Below are positions 48,847 through 57,437 of a DNA stretch of 59,872 nucleotides, one piece after another. The notes under the pieces were generated by a model. The model did not search any database, had not been told where the DNA came from, and was given only the letters and a program-made list of their open reading frames with translations. The stretch lies in the NCBI GenBank assembly GCA_013112725.1, contig JABFFZ010000028.1, forward strand, positions 1-59,872. Reading direction: 5' to 3'. Source of the stretch: Chloroflexota bacterium (GTDB lineage Bacteria; Chloroflexota; Anaerolineae; Promineifilales; Promineifilaceae). The position numbers were made by a program, and so were the translations under genes. Numbering within the stretch: position 1 is the first letter of the stretch; each line of letters starts with the position of its first letter.

Positions 48847-51669
48847 ATGTCAACAACTTACGTCGCCATAGACCTGGAAACCACCGGCCTCGACCCGGAC
48901 AATGACCGCATTATCGAGGTAGCCGCCATCACCTTTCGCGGTAATGACATCCTGGACGAGTTTGACTCTCTGGTCAATCCACACAAAGACCTGCCGCCGT
49001 CCATCACCCGGCTGACGGGCATTACGCAGGAAATGGTTAACGGCGCGCCGGGCATGTTTAACCTGCGTTCGCGGCTGCGCGCCGTGCTGGGCGACCATGT
49101 GCTGGTGGGGCACAACGTGGAGTTTGATCTCGGTTTTTTACGGTCGGAGCGGCTCGGCGTGGGCAATCCCCGGCTGGATACCGTCACCCTGGCTACCATC
49201 CTGTTCCCCGATGCCGGTCGTTACGGGCTGGATGCCCTGTCTCGTTTTCTCGGCCTGCTCATGCCGGATGGGGGGCAGGCGCACCGCGCCCACGCCGACG
49301 CCGAACTGACGGTGGAATTGTTCCTGGCGATCAAAGAACGGGCCATGCAAATCCCTCTGGCGCAGCTAGACGAAATTGTCATGGCCGGGAAAAAATTGGG
49401 CTGGCCGGAGACGATATTTTTTGAAGATGTGCTGGCAGCGCGGGCGCGCACCGCTTTTGAAGGGGGCGAGCTGCGCCAGCGTGGCCGGTTGCCCCGCCTC
49501 TTTAACCCACCCCGGCTGGAAGGGCGTTCTTTCACCCCGGCCGATAAGCCCACGGCGTTAGACCCGGACGTGGTGGCCAGCATCATCCGGCCAGGCGGCA
49601 ATTTTGAACGCGCCGTGCCGGGTTATGAATACCGGCCGCAGCAAGAGGATATGCTGCTGGCGGTGGTAGACGCTTTCAACTACGGCTCGCACGTCATTGT
49701 GGAAGCGCCGACGGGCACAGGTAAATCGGTGGCGTATTTGATTCCGGCAGCATTTTGGGCGGCGCAAAACGGCCGTCGCGTCGTCATCTCCACCAACACC
49801 ATCAATCTGCAAGACCAGCTCATTAACAAAGACATCCCCGAACTCCAGCGGATTATGCCTTTTGAGCTGAACGCCTGTGTGCGCAAGGGGCGCAGCAACT
49901 ACATCTGTACCCGCCTCTTCCAACAAATGCGCCACAGCGGCCCCAGCAACAGCGACGAAATGGCGCTCTATGCCCGTATTTTGCTCTGGTTGGGGCAGAC
50001 AAAAACGGGTGACGTGGCCGAATTAAATCTGCGCACCCCTGGCGAACGCATCGCCTGGGCGCGGCTGAGCGGCGAAAACAGCGCCTGCACCCTGGACCAA
50101 TGCGCGCTGGAAAATTGTCCGCTGCACCACGTCCGCCGCCAGGCGGAACTGAGCCAGATCATCATCGTCAACCATGCCCTGTTGTTGTCTGACGTAGCCA
50201 ACGAAGGGCACATTCTGCCAGACTTTGTGGATTTGATTGTGGACGAGGCGCATCATCTGGAAACGGCCGTGACCAATGGCCTCAGTTTCCAGGCCGACCG
50301 CCGCTTTCTGGAAGCGGTGCTGGATGAAATTAACAAACCCCGTGCCGGGCTGCTGACCGACGTGCAAAGCCGGGTGCAGGCCGCCATGCCACCCGACTTT
50401 GCCGAAAAGTTTGCGCAGCTGATCAATGCCATGCGCCGCGAAGGGCAGTTAGCCGCCGAACGGCTGGAAGAGTTTTTTATGACTCTCTCCTACTTCCTGG
50501 CCGAGTTTACCAACCGGCGCAGCCAGTTTGCCGAGCAAATTCGGCTGACGCCCGATCTGCGCCGCCAGCCAGGGTATAGCGAAGTGGAACTGAGTTGGGA
50601 CAACCTGAACACGCACTTGAAACGCCTGGTCAGTGGCTTTGACAAATTGGCCGGGGGGCTGGCGGATGTAGCCGACCAGTTTGAAATTGAGGAAGGGGAA
50701 GAGATGATGGCGGCGCTGCAAAGCAACGGCCGTACCCTGGAAGAGACCCGCGCCAATCTGGACGGCATCATCATCCAGCCCGCCAAAGAGATGATTTACT
50801 GGGTGGAAATTTTCAAAGACCGCATTTCCCTGCACGCCGCGCCGCTGCATGTGGGACCGCTGGTGGAAAGGCATATCTTCAAGGCGATGGAAACGGTCGT
50901 GTTAACTTCCGCCACCCTGCGCACGGCCACCCCCGGTGAATGGGAGACGGAACCCACCTTCGCCTACGTGCGCAGCCGCCTGCACGCCTACGAAGTGGGG
51001 GAACTGGCCGTAGACACCCCCTTTGACTACAAAAATTCCACCCTGCTCTACCTGGCCACAGACATCCCCGAACCACACCAGCCCGGCTACCAGCGATACG
51101 TGGAGGAAGCGATCATTGACGTGGCTACGGCGCTCGGTGGCCGTACCATGGCCCTTTTTACGGCCTATGGCCAGTTGAGCCAGACAGCCAAAGCGGTGGA
51201 AGGCGTATTGGCCGACCGGGGCATTACCACCCTGGTGCAAAATTCGGGCGGCTCCCGCCAGCAGTTGTTGGAGCAGTTCAAACGGCCAGACGCCAACGCC
51301 GTCCTCCTGGGCACCCGCTCCTTCTGGGAAGGGGTGGATGTGCCCGGCGACGCCCTGCAAGCGGTGTTGCTGGTGAAACTGCCCTTTGATGTGCCCTCTG
51401 ACCCCATCTTTGCCGCCCGTTCGGAGATGTATGACAACGCCTTCTTTGAATACTCCATCCCGGAGGCGGTGCTGCGTTTCCGGCAGGGCTTTGGCCGGCT
51501 CATCCGGCGCGGCAGTGATGAAGGGGTGGTGGCCATTCTGGACAAACGGGTACTGACGAAGCGATACGGGCAGCTATTCCTGGACGCGCTGCCCGAATGT
51601 ACCGTCCTCCGTCAGCGCACCGACCGGCTGGGAGAGTTGACGGTGCGCTGGCTGAGCCGCGAGCGGTAA
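48847..51669 (+). CDS. dinG: DinG-like helicase fused to a DnaQ-type exonuclease
   Basis: 940 residues. 1-165: DEDD 3'-5' exonuclease (YVAIDLETTGLDPDNDRIIE VAA; HNVEFDLGFL; HRAHADAELT). About 265-940: superfamily 2 XPD/DinG helicase with Walker A VEAPTGTGKSVAYLIPAA, VDEAHHLE, ILLGTRSFWEGVDVPG and the C-terminal RFRQGFGRLIRRGSDEG. Cysteines between helicase motifs I and II (NYICTRLF; SACTLDQCALENCPLHH) could hold the XPD-type 4Fe-4S cluster. The exonuclease fusion is like that in Firmicutes DinG. It acts in repair and R-loop or forked-DNA processing. Stop lies within GGTAATC repeats. Confidence 0.93.
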   Translation: MSTTYVAIDLETTGLDPDNDRIIEVAAITFRGNDILDEFDSLVNPHKDLPPSITRLTGITQEMVNGAPGMFNLRSRLRAVLGDHVLVGHNVEFDLGFLRSERLGVGNPRLDTVTLATILFPDAGRYGLDALSRFLGLLMPDGGQAHRAHADAELTVELFLAIKERAMQIPLAQLDEIVMAGKKLGWPETIFFEDVLAARARTAFEGGELRQRGRLPRLFNPPRLEGRSFTPADKPTALDPDVVASIIRPGGNFERAVPGYEYRPQQEDMLLAVVDAFNYGSHVIVEAPTGTGKSVAYLIPAAFWAAQNGRRVVISTNTINLQDQLINKDIPELQRIMPFELNACVRKGRSNYICTRLFQQMRHSGPSNSDEMALYARILLWLGQTKTGDVAELNLRTPGERIAWARLSGENSACTLDQCALENCPLHHVRRQAELSQIIIVNHALLLSDVANEGHILPDFVDLIVDEAHHLETAVTNGLSFQADRRFLEAVLDEINKPRAGLLTDVQSRVQAAMPPDFAEKFAQLINAMRREGQLAAERLEEFFMTLSYFLAEFTNRRSQFAEQIRLTPDLRRQPGYSEVELSWDNLNTHLKRLVSGFDKLAGGLADVADQFEIEEGEEMMAALQSNGRTLEETRANLDGIIIQPAKEMIYWVEIFKDRISLHAAPLHVGPLVERHIFKAMETVVLTSATLRTATPGEWETEPTFAYVRSRLHAYEVGELAVDTPFDYKNSTLLYLATDIPEPHQPGYQRYVEEAIIDVATALGGRTMALFTAYGQLSQTAKAVEGVLADRGITTLVQNSGGSRQQLLEQFKRPDANAVLLGTRSFWEGVDVPGDALQAVLLVKLPFDVPSDPIFAARSEMYDNAFFEYSIPEAVLRFRQGFGRLIRRGSDEGVVAILDKRVLTKRYGQLFLDALPECTVLRQRTDRLGELTVRWLSRER

Positions 51670-51778
51670 TCGGTAAACCGTGAGTCGTAAGCCGAAGTCC
51701 ATATCACCTGTCATTGCAAATAAAGTCTTTGGAGTGAGGAATCTCTCCTGTCTGTTTGCCGCTAAACCTTATACCCAC

Positions 51779-51784
51779 TAGAAT
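51779..51784 (+). promoter_or_regulatory. -10 box TAGAAT, leaderless start of the PfkB gene
   Basis: TAGAAT, 8 bases, then GTG 51793. No Shine-Dalgarno between them. Confidence 0.45.
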
Positions 51785-51792
51785 TCCTGCCT

Positions 51793-52626
51793 GTGACTGC
51801 CACTGAGTACCTGCTGATCGGCCATATTACCCGCGACCTGACGCCACACGGCGACGAACCGGGCGGCACGGTGACCTATTCAGGGCGGGCGGTGGCGGCA
51901 TTGGGCAGCCACACGGCCGTACTCACCAGTTATGCTCCCGATTTCACCGGCAGCCAGGTGTTGGCCGGCCTGCATGTTCACAACGTACCTGCGGCGGCGA
52001 CGACAACGTTTGAGAATGTGTATACGCCGCACGGCCGTGTCCAAACTGTTCACGCCACCGCCGCCACCCTGACGCCTGACCATCTGCCGGAAGCCTGGGG
52101 TGAACCGGCCATTGTCCATCTGGCCCCGGTGGTGCATGAAGTGGATGCCCGTTTCATTCACCATTTCCCGCGCAGTTTGCTTTGCCTGACGCCGCAAGGG
52201 TGGCTGCGGGAATGGGGTGAAGACGGCCGTGTCCACCCCCGTGAATGGCCGGAAGCGCAGGTCATCCTCGCCTGCGCCGATGTGGTTGTTCTCAGCCAGG
52301 AAGACCTGCCCGATATTGCCACGCTCTGGCGCTATTGGGAATGGTGCAAACTGCTGGTGCTGACGGGCGGGGCCAAAGGGTGCCTGGTGCTGCAAGGGGA
52401 AACGGCCGTGCGCATCCCCACCATCACCGTTCCCCAAGTTGACCCCACCGGTGCCGGCGACATTTTTGCCACCGCCTACTTTATCCGTTACCATCAGACT
52501 GGCGACGCTATCGAGGCCGCCCATTTTGCCAACTTCATCGCCGCTCATTCCGTCACCCAAAGCGGCATTGACGCGGTAACAGAAGCTGTGAAACAGGCCG
52601 CGAAACAATATGAGATCAAGAGGTAA
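51793..52626 (+). CDS. PfkB-family carbohydrate kinase
   Basis: 277 residues of the ribokinase fold. Seen: the N-terminal LLIGHITRDL and GGTVTYSGRAVAALG, LLVLTGGAKGCLVL, and the catalytic DPTGAGDIFATAYFI (PfkB signature 2). The middle lid is shorter than in ribokinase. Substrate could be a sugar, nucleoside or cyclitol. Start is GTG 51793. The last codons and TAA stop lie in the perfect palindrome 52623-52662, which separates it from parA. Confidence 0.88.
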   Translation: MTATEYLLIGHITRDLTPHGDEPGGTVTYSGRAVAALGSHTAVLTSYAPDFTGSQVLAGLHVHNVPAAATTTFENVYTPHGRVQTVHATAATLTPDHLPEAWGEPAIVHLAPVVHEVDARFIHHFPRSLLCLTPQGWLREWGEDGRVHPREWPEAQVILACADVVVLSQEDLPDIATLWRYWEWCKLLVLTGGAKGCLVLQGETAVRIPTITVPQVDPTGAGDIFATAYFIRYHQTGDAIEAAHFANFIAAHSVTQSGIDAVTEAVKQAAKQYEIKR

Positions 52627-52662
52627 TTGAGTAATGGGGTAATTACCCCATTACTCAATTAC
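52623..52662. repeat. Perfect 40-base palindrome between the kinase and parA genes
   Basis: Half-site GTAATTGAGTAATGGGGTAA. The PfkB stop (52624-52626) lies in its first bases; parA starts 12 bases after it. No T run. Confidence 0.95.
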
Positions 52663-52674
52663 TTAATTACACCT

Positions 52675-53445
52675 ATGACCAAAATTTACGCTATTGCCAA
52701 CCAGAAAGGAGGCGTGGGCAAAACCACCAGCGTGATCAACATTTGCGCCTACCTGGCCGGCAGCGGGCGGCGAGTGCTGCTGGTGGATATTGACCCGCAG
52801 GCCAACGCCACCTCTGGCCTGGGTTACGACAAATACCAACTGACCCTTTCCACCTATCATTTACTGTTGGAATCAGCCACACTGGAGGCGGTGTGCCAGA
52901 GTCAGGCGGAATTCCAGCTGGACATCTTACCTGCGCATCCCAATCTGGCAGGGGCCGAGGTGGAATTGGTAAACTCTATCGGCCGTGAGTACCGGTTAAA
53001 GAATGTGTTGGAGAAGGTGAACGGCCGTTACGATTACATCCTCATTGACTGCCCACCCAGCCTGGGCCTGCTCACCGTCAACGCCCTCACCGCTGCCCGT
53101 GACGGCGTCCTCATCCCCGTCCAGTGTGAATATCTGGCGTTGGAAGGGCTGACCCAACTGACGCAAACCATCGAACTGGTGCAAAAATATCTAAACCCAC
53201 AGTTACAAATTCGCGGCCTGATTATGACCATGTATGACAGCCGTACCAACCTCAGCCGCCAGGTGGTGGAAGAAGTGCGCGGCCACTTCCCCGGCAAAGT
53301 GTTCCGCACCATCATCCCACGCAATGTGCGCCTGAGCGAAGCCCCCAGCTTTGGTCAGCCCATTAGCGCATACGCCCCCACTTCGCCCGGTGCGATTGCG
53401 TATAAAGTGTTGACGGCCGAACTGGTAAAGGGAGATGGTGCATGA
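52675..53445 (+). CDS. parA: Chromosome-partitioning ATPase ParA/Soj
   Basis: Walker-type ATPase that moves ParB-bound origins. 256 residues. Seen: the deviant Walker A KGGVGKTTSVIN, LLVDIDPQANATSGLG, ILIDCPPSLGLLTVNAL and the C-terminal RTIIPRNVRLSEAPSFGQPI. ATG 52675 is chosen; the frame opens at 52627 within a repeat palindrome. It overlaps parB by 4 bases (ATGA 53442-53445). Chromosomal parAB usually lies within some tens of kb of the origin, but no dnaA or parS-like site (TGTTTCACGTGAAACA) was seen here. Confidence 0.95.
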   Translation: MTKIYAIANQKGGVGKTTSVINICAYLAGSGRRVLLVDIDPQANATSGLGYDKYQLTLSTYHLLLESATLEAVCQSQAEFQLDILPAHPNLAGAEVELVNSIGREYRLKNVLEKVNGRYDYILIDCPPSLGLLTVNALTAARDGVLIPVQCEYLALEGLTQLTQTIELVQKYLNPQLQIRGLIMTMYDSRTNLSRQVVEEVRGHFPGKVFRTIIPRNVRLSEAPSFGQPISAYAPTSPGAIAYKVLTAELVKGDGA

Positions 53446-54332
53446 CCAAAAAACGCAGCCTTGGCCGGGGTTTGAATGCCCTTATCCCCAGCGGTGTGGA
53501 AACTGTAACCAGCACAGACGAAGCGGTTGGCGGCGTACAAACCGTGCCCATCACCGCCATCCAGCCCAACCCGCACCAGCCGCGCACGGTGATAGACGCC
53601 GAAAAGCTGGCCGAACTGACCCTTTCCATCAAAGAGCATGGCCTGATTCAGCCGCTCATTGTTACCCAAAGTGGGGATCAGTACACGCTCATTGCCGGGG
53701 AGCGGCGCTGGCGGGCCAGCCAGCAGGCCGGTCTGGCGGAAGTGCCGGTCATCATCAAAGAAGCCACCCCCCAGGAAATGCTGGAATTGGCGATCATCGA
53801 AAACATCCAGCGCGCCGATCTGAACCCACTGGAAGAAGCGTATGCGTACCAGCAGTTGATGAATGAGTTTGGCCTGATTCAAGAAGAGGTGGCCAAACGG
53901 GTGGGCAAAGGGCGCTCCACCGTGGCCAATCTGGTGCGGCTGCTCAACCTGCCGCCCAACATCCAGCAGGCAGTATCAGATGGGGAGATTAGCGGGGCAC
54001 ACGGCCGTGCCCTGTTACCGCTGCCCACCCCTGAAGCGCAAACGGCCGCCATGAACCAGATCATCAAACATGAATTGAATGTGCGGCAGACAGAAGCATT
54101 GGTTAAAAAGCTGTTGGCCGAACAAAAACCCACCCCTAAATCTCGCCCCACACTGCCTCCCGAACTGGCCGATCTACAGCGCCAGTTTGCCGACAGCCTG
54201 GGCACCCGCGTCAACATCGAAAAAAGTGGCAACGGTGGCCGCGTGGTCATCCACTATTACAACGACGAAGACCTGCAAGCCATTTACGAAACCATCGTGC
54301 GCCCTTCCCGAACTGATGGGGTGAGCAGGTGA
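53442..54332 (+). CDS. parB: Chromosome-partitioning protein ParB/Spo0J
   Basis: 296 residues. CTP-dependent DNA clamp that loads at parS. Seen: N-terminal KKRSLGRGLNALIPSG, the CTPase domain with LIAGERRWRASQQAGL, ENIQRADLNPLEEAYAYQ, the HTH RVGKGRSTVANLVRLLNLP and the C-terminal dimer region. GGGAG precedes ATG 53442. The stop lies in GTGAGCAGGTGA repeats, whose complement follows (TCACCTGCTCACC). Confidence 0.95.
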   Translation: MTKKRSLGRGLNALIPSGVETVTSTDEAVGGVQTVPITAIQPNPHQPRTVIDAEKLAELTLSIKEHGLIQPLIVTQSGDQYTLIAGERRWRASQQAGLAEVPVIIKEATPQEMLELAIIENIQRADLNPLEEAYAYQQLMNEFGLIQEEVAKRVGKGRSTVANLVRLLNLPPNIQQAVSDGEISGAHGRALLPLPTPEAQTAAMNQIIKHELNVRQTEALVKKLLAEQKPTPKSRPTLPPELADLQRQFADSLGTRVNIEKSGNGGRVVIHYYNDEDLQAIYETIVRPSRTDGVSR

Positions 54333-54390
54333 AGGAGTGAGCAGGTGACATCTCCTCACCCCTCCACCCCATCACCTGCTCACCTGTTCA
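54325..54390. repeat. GTGAGCAGGTGA repeat hairpin after parB
   Basis: GTGAGCAGGTGA occurs twice (54322 and 54337) and is mirrored by TCACCTGCTCACCTG (about 54372-54386). CTCACCC units similar to 12640-12700 lie in the loop. Confidence 0.8.
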
Positions 54391-54398
54391 TCATGAAA

Positions 54399-54427
54399 TA
54401 GACGTGTCTACCTCACTGTGTTATAAT
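54399..54427 (+). promoter_or_regulatory. tmRNA promoter
   Basis: TAGACG (54399-54404), 17 bases, TATAAT (54422-54427). The RNA begins at about 54449 after processing. Confidence 0.65.
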
Positions 54428-54448
54428 TCTCGTGTTCATTAACAACCT

Positions 54449-54865
54449 GGGGATGATCGGTTTCGACGGGGAAGGTTGGTCCTGGGCTGCAAGCCGGGCA
54501 CGCTTCACATCCCGTAAAACTGGAAGCAAACCAATAAGTGCCAACACAAATGCACGCACCTATAGCGCCCTCCCCATGGCTGCCTAACCGCAGCTGCGCG
54601 GGAAGCGCTTAGATGGTTCCTTGACCGGAACCCCGTTTGCCCTGGATGCTCGTTGGCCTGAAGGGTGCAGGCGACACACACGCCAACGTGCTTCTTCCAG
54701 ATGCCGCTAAGGAAGGAAAAGAGGCTCTTTCGGGAGCCAGCGGCCTGCTACTGGCTGACCCTGTTGGTCGGGGCGCCCGGTAGCCAAAGCGAAGTTGACC
54801 AACTAAGCTTGTAGACGTTCAGCGGCCGAATTTTTCGGACGCGGGTTCGATTCCCGCCATCTCCA
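54449..54865 (+). ncRNA. ssrA: Transfer-messenger RNA (tmRNA)
   Basis: Rescues stalled ribosomes by trans-translation. The 5' end GGGGATGATCGGTTTCGACG and the 3' end GGTTCGATTCCCGCCATCTCC A are the tRNA-like half; the acceptor arms pair. The message part begins at the resume codon GCC 54540 and ends with TAA 54585-54587, encoding the tag ANTNARTYSALPMAA, which ends in the usual A-A. CCA is not encoded after the discriminator A at 54865. Pseudoknot sequences fill 54588-54830. smpB is not in the window. Confidence 0.97.
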
Positions 54866-54871
54866 CAAACA

Positions 54872-54901
54872 AAAACGCGCTCCCTGCGGAGCGCGTTTTT
54901 T
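54872..54901. terminator. Terminator between ssrA and the APC permease gene
   Basis: 12-base arms 54872-54883 (AAAACGCGCTCC) and 54888-54899, with T's to 54901; A's before it allow use from both sides. Confidence 0.9.
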
Positions 54902-54903
54902 GT

Positions 54904-57342
54904 TTAATTCTCCGTCTTCTGTTCCGTGTTTTCTGCTTCGTGATGAACCCTGGCCGGGATTTTCACTGATAGCTGCTGACGGCCGTCCGCCACCGTAATC
55001 ACCGTCCTCACATCAATATCCAATGGTAGAAGACCAAAATCTTGCAGCGTCCAGATGGTGGTAATGCGGTCGCTCAGGTTCGGCCATTGGTCTTTGGCCC
55101 ACAAATAGCGGCGGCGGCTAAACTGCCAGATTGGTTCGGGTTGGCGTTCTGGCTTAAAGGCGCAGTACTCTTGCCAGATTTGTTCATGGGGCGTCAGGGG
55201 AAAGAGAATGTCCAACATCGCCTGTTGCACAGTAGCTGCGTCACGGCCGTGTGCCTCATCCACCCAATTGATGTGGTAATTGTTGATAAACATAAAAATC
55301 CCAAAATGGGAATAATCCTCAATCCGCCGCGCCAGTTGCTTTTGTTGGTTATAGGCCGCTTTATACGTCGCTTCCAACTCCAGGCTTGGCTCCTCAATGC
55401 GCTCATGGTGCTCATCATGCCCATCAAACAGGCGGGGGTCCACATTGTAAAGGTAACTTACCAACGTCGTAATCCGCTCCGGCCCCACGTTAAACTTAGA
55501 CATGGCGCCCGACTCAATCAATTCGGTAACGGCATCCGCAATTCCTCGCTGCCGCGCCTGGTCATGCGCCCGCTGTACGCCGGCGGCATAATGTAAGCGG
55601 CGCGTCCCCGGCGCAAACTCTGGCAGCGCCACCTTTTCTGGTTGCTGTTTTAGCCCATCTCGCGCATAAAGAATCTGGAAAACAGTAATAGCCGCGCCAA
55701 ACAGAATAATCGCCGGCAGCGCCTCCGTCTTTTGTGTCACCAGTACCAGCAGCATGAAATAGCTGGCGATCATCCCCCGCAGTCCGGCAAAACGTAGCGA
55801 TTTAGCCTCGGCCGAGCCGGGTTCAATCTCATGTTCCCGCAGCGCATCCGGGCGCACAAAAAAGACGGTCGTACTGGTGATGGCAAAGGCGCTGACAAAA
55901 CCAAAGGCATAATACGCCTCCACCACCACCACTTCGCGGATAATGGGGATGAGTACGGCCGATACCCCCCAAATCACCGCAATACCAATGTGATCATTCC
56001 CAAAAAAGCCCGGCAGCCGGCCCAGCCGGGCCGCATTGGCCGCCACCGCCGCCCCGCCCACATAGCCGCCCCCCTGCGCCAGCAGCAAGATGATGGCCAG
56101 CAGTGTCCCGGCTACCACCAAAAAGGTCTGCCCTGGCGTCCCCACCATCGCCTCATTGAGCGCCCGCGACAACGCAATGTCATAGGATACCAGTTGCACA
56201 TACGCTTCTTCGGAAAGCAATGCCAGTTCATCAGACGGCACGGCCGTGTGCCCGGTTAGCTCTCTTTGTGCTTGTTGCACTGGCAAAGTGGCATACATCA
56301 CTTTGGCCGTACGCCGGTCAGCATTTGTCACCTGCACATTTTCCGGGGAGACCCCCTTGCCCAATGTTTGCGCAGCCACAATTTCATACTCAATCAGCAG
56401 TGTGCTATACCCTTCCGTCGCCGGAATATTCCACTGTTTGGCGGCATATAATTGCACAATGCTCGTGCCGATTAGAAACACCGCCGCCAACGTCAGCGCC
56501 GTGTTGATCACCTTCCACTTGGGCCGCGCCGCATGTTTGCCGCTGGCCGGAATCACCTCATACCCGGAAAAACCCAACATGGCGCTGGACATGGAGCGCA
56601 AAAATAGCTGGAAAATGATGACCGTGCTGATGGCTGCCAGGTCTTGCCTGGCCCGTACCACGTGTTCGGTCACCCCGGTCAATTCCAGCCGGGTGACAAT
56701 GCCGCCTGTCAGAAAGGCCCATTCAGGATTTACGGCCGCCATTAGGCCCACTAACCCCAACGCGCCAATGGTGAACAGCGTAAATGCGCCACCCCCCATG
56801 AGGAATAATGGCACAGCCCGCCGGGGGCCAATGGCTACCAGCACCGCCATGATAAAAAAGGCGTACCCTTCGGCCAGGATGATGCGGTAAGGCGCTAACT
56901 CCGGCAGCACCAACATCGTCACGTCGGCGGCGGAGATGGAACTGATGATGATGGTCAACACGGCGTCCAGAAAAAAGAGGCTGGTGCCCACCCAAGAGAG
57001 CCAGCGCAAGCGGGCCGGGCCGATGGCTTCCACTAGTGGCCCGCTGCCACCCGCGTTCGGTCGCAGATAGGCCCCGGCTTTGTAAGCCGGCACAATCCCT
57101 AAAAACAGCAACACCGAAAGGAACATGAAAGCAGCAATGGCAATCTCATGGTAGCCGCCTGCGCCGTGAATGGCCAGCAACGTCTGGTAAGCGGCCACGC
57201 TAAACGCATCGGCGGCAATCTCAAAGATAAGCGCCAACACCCCCAGCCCGGTACCGCCGAGCAGCAACCCTTCGGTCATCAGGCCAGGCAGTTTACGGTT
57301 GGCTTCCTCACGTTCCGCCTTATTTATATAATTTTTGAACAT
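54904..57342 (-). CDS. APC-superfamily amino acid permease with large soluble region
   Basis: 812 residues. About 12 membrane helices of the LeuT-like APC fold (for example GLLLGGTGLGVLALIFEIAA, TVIIFQLFLRSMSSAMLGFS GYEVI). A roughly 110-residue hydrophilic insertion sits between helices (AKQWNIPATEGYSTLLIEYE ... ELALLSEEAYVQ). The C-terminal about 250 residues are soluble and probably cytoplasmic. Substrate unknown. GGAGG precedes ATG 57342, so the longer frame to 57420 is not used. It is the second gene of a unit with the KimA-like gene at 57432. Confidence 0.82.
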   Translation of the reverse strand: MFKNYINKAEREEANRKLPGLMTEGLLLGGTGLGVLALIFEIAADAFSVAAYQTLLAIHGAGGYHEIAIAAFMFLSVLLFLGIVPAYKAGAYLRPNAGGSGPLVEAIGPARLRWLSWVGTSLFFLDAVLTIIISSISAADVTMLVLPELAPYRIILAEGYAFFIMAVLVAIGPRRAVPLFLMGGGAFTLFTIGALGLVGLMAAVNPEWAFLTGGIVTRLELTGVTEHVVRARQDLAAISTVIIFQLFLRSMSSAMLGFSGYEVIPASGKHAARPKWKVINTALTLAAVFLIGTSIVQLYAAKQWNIPATEGYSTLLIEYEIVAAQTLGKGVSPENVQVTNADRRTAKVMYATLPVQQAQRELTGHTAVPSDELALLSEEAYVQLVSYDIALSRALNEAMVGTPGQTFLVVAGTLLAIILLLAQGGGYVGGAAVAANAARLGRLPGFFGNDHIGIAVIWGVSAVLIPIIREVVVVEAYYAFGFVSAFAITSTTVFFVRPDALREHEIEPGSAEAKSLRFAGLRGMIASYFMLLVLVTQKTEALPAIILFGAAITVFQILYARDGLKQQPEKVALPEFAPGTRRLHYAAGVQRAHDQARQRGIADAVTELIESGAMSKFNVGPERITTLVSYLYNVDPRLFDGHDEHHERIEEPSLELEATYKAAYNQQKQLARRIEDYSHFGIFMFINNYHINWVDEAHGRDAATVQQAMLDILFPLTPHEQIWQEYCAFKPERQPEPIWQFSRRRYLWAKDQWPNLSDRITTIWTLQDFGLLPLDIDVRTVITVADGRQQLSVKIPARVHHEAENTEQKTEN

Positions 57343-57350
57343 ATCGCCTC

Positions 57351-57437
57351 CGATTTTCGGTAATCGGTGAACAGTAGTTGGCAGCCCAAAGCCCAACCCC
57401 CGGTTACCGATTACCGACAACCGATTACCGTTTACCC
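57351..57437. repeat. GGTAATCGGT / ACCGATTACC repeat between the two permease genes
   Basis: TCGGTAATCGGTGAAC at the left and CCGGTTACCGATTACCGACA plus CCGATTACCGTTTACC at the right form a long hairpin. The stop of the upstream permease (57432-57434) lies in it. Confidence 0.85.

Noticed and set aside
52627..52674. N-terminal extension of ParA
   Set aside because: It is encoded by the 40-base palindrome; ParA homologues begin at M-T-K-I-Y-A.
52500..54450. Replication origin or parS sites near parAB
   Set aside because: No dnaA gene, no cluster of DnaA boxes and no TGTTTCACGTGAAACA-like site could be seen.
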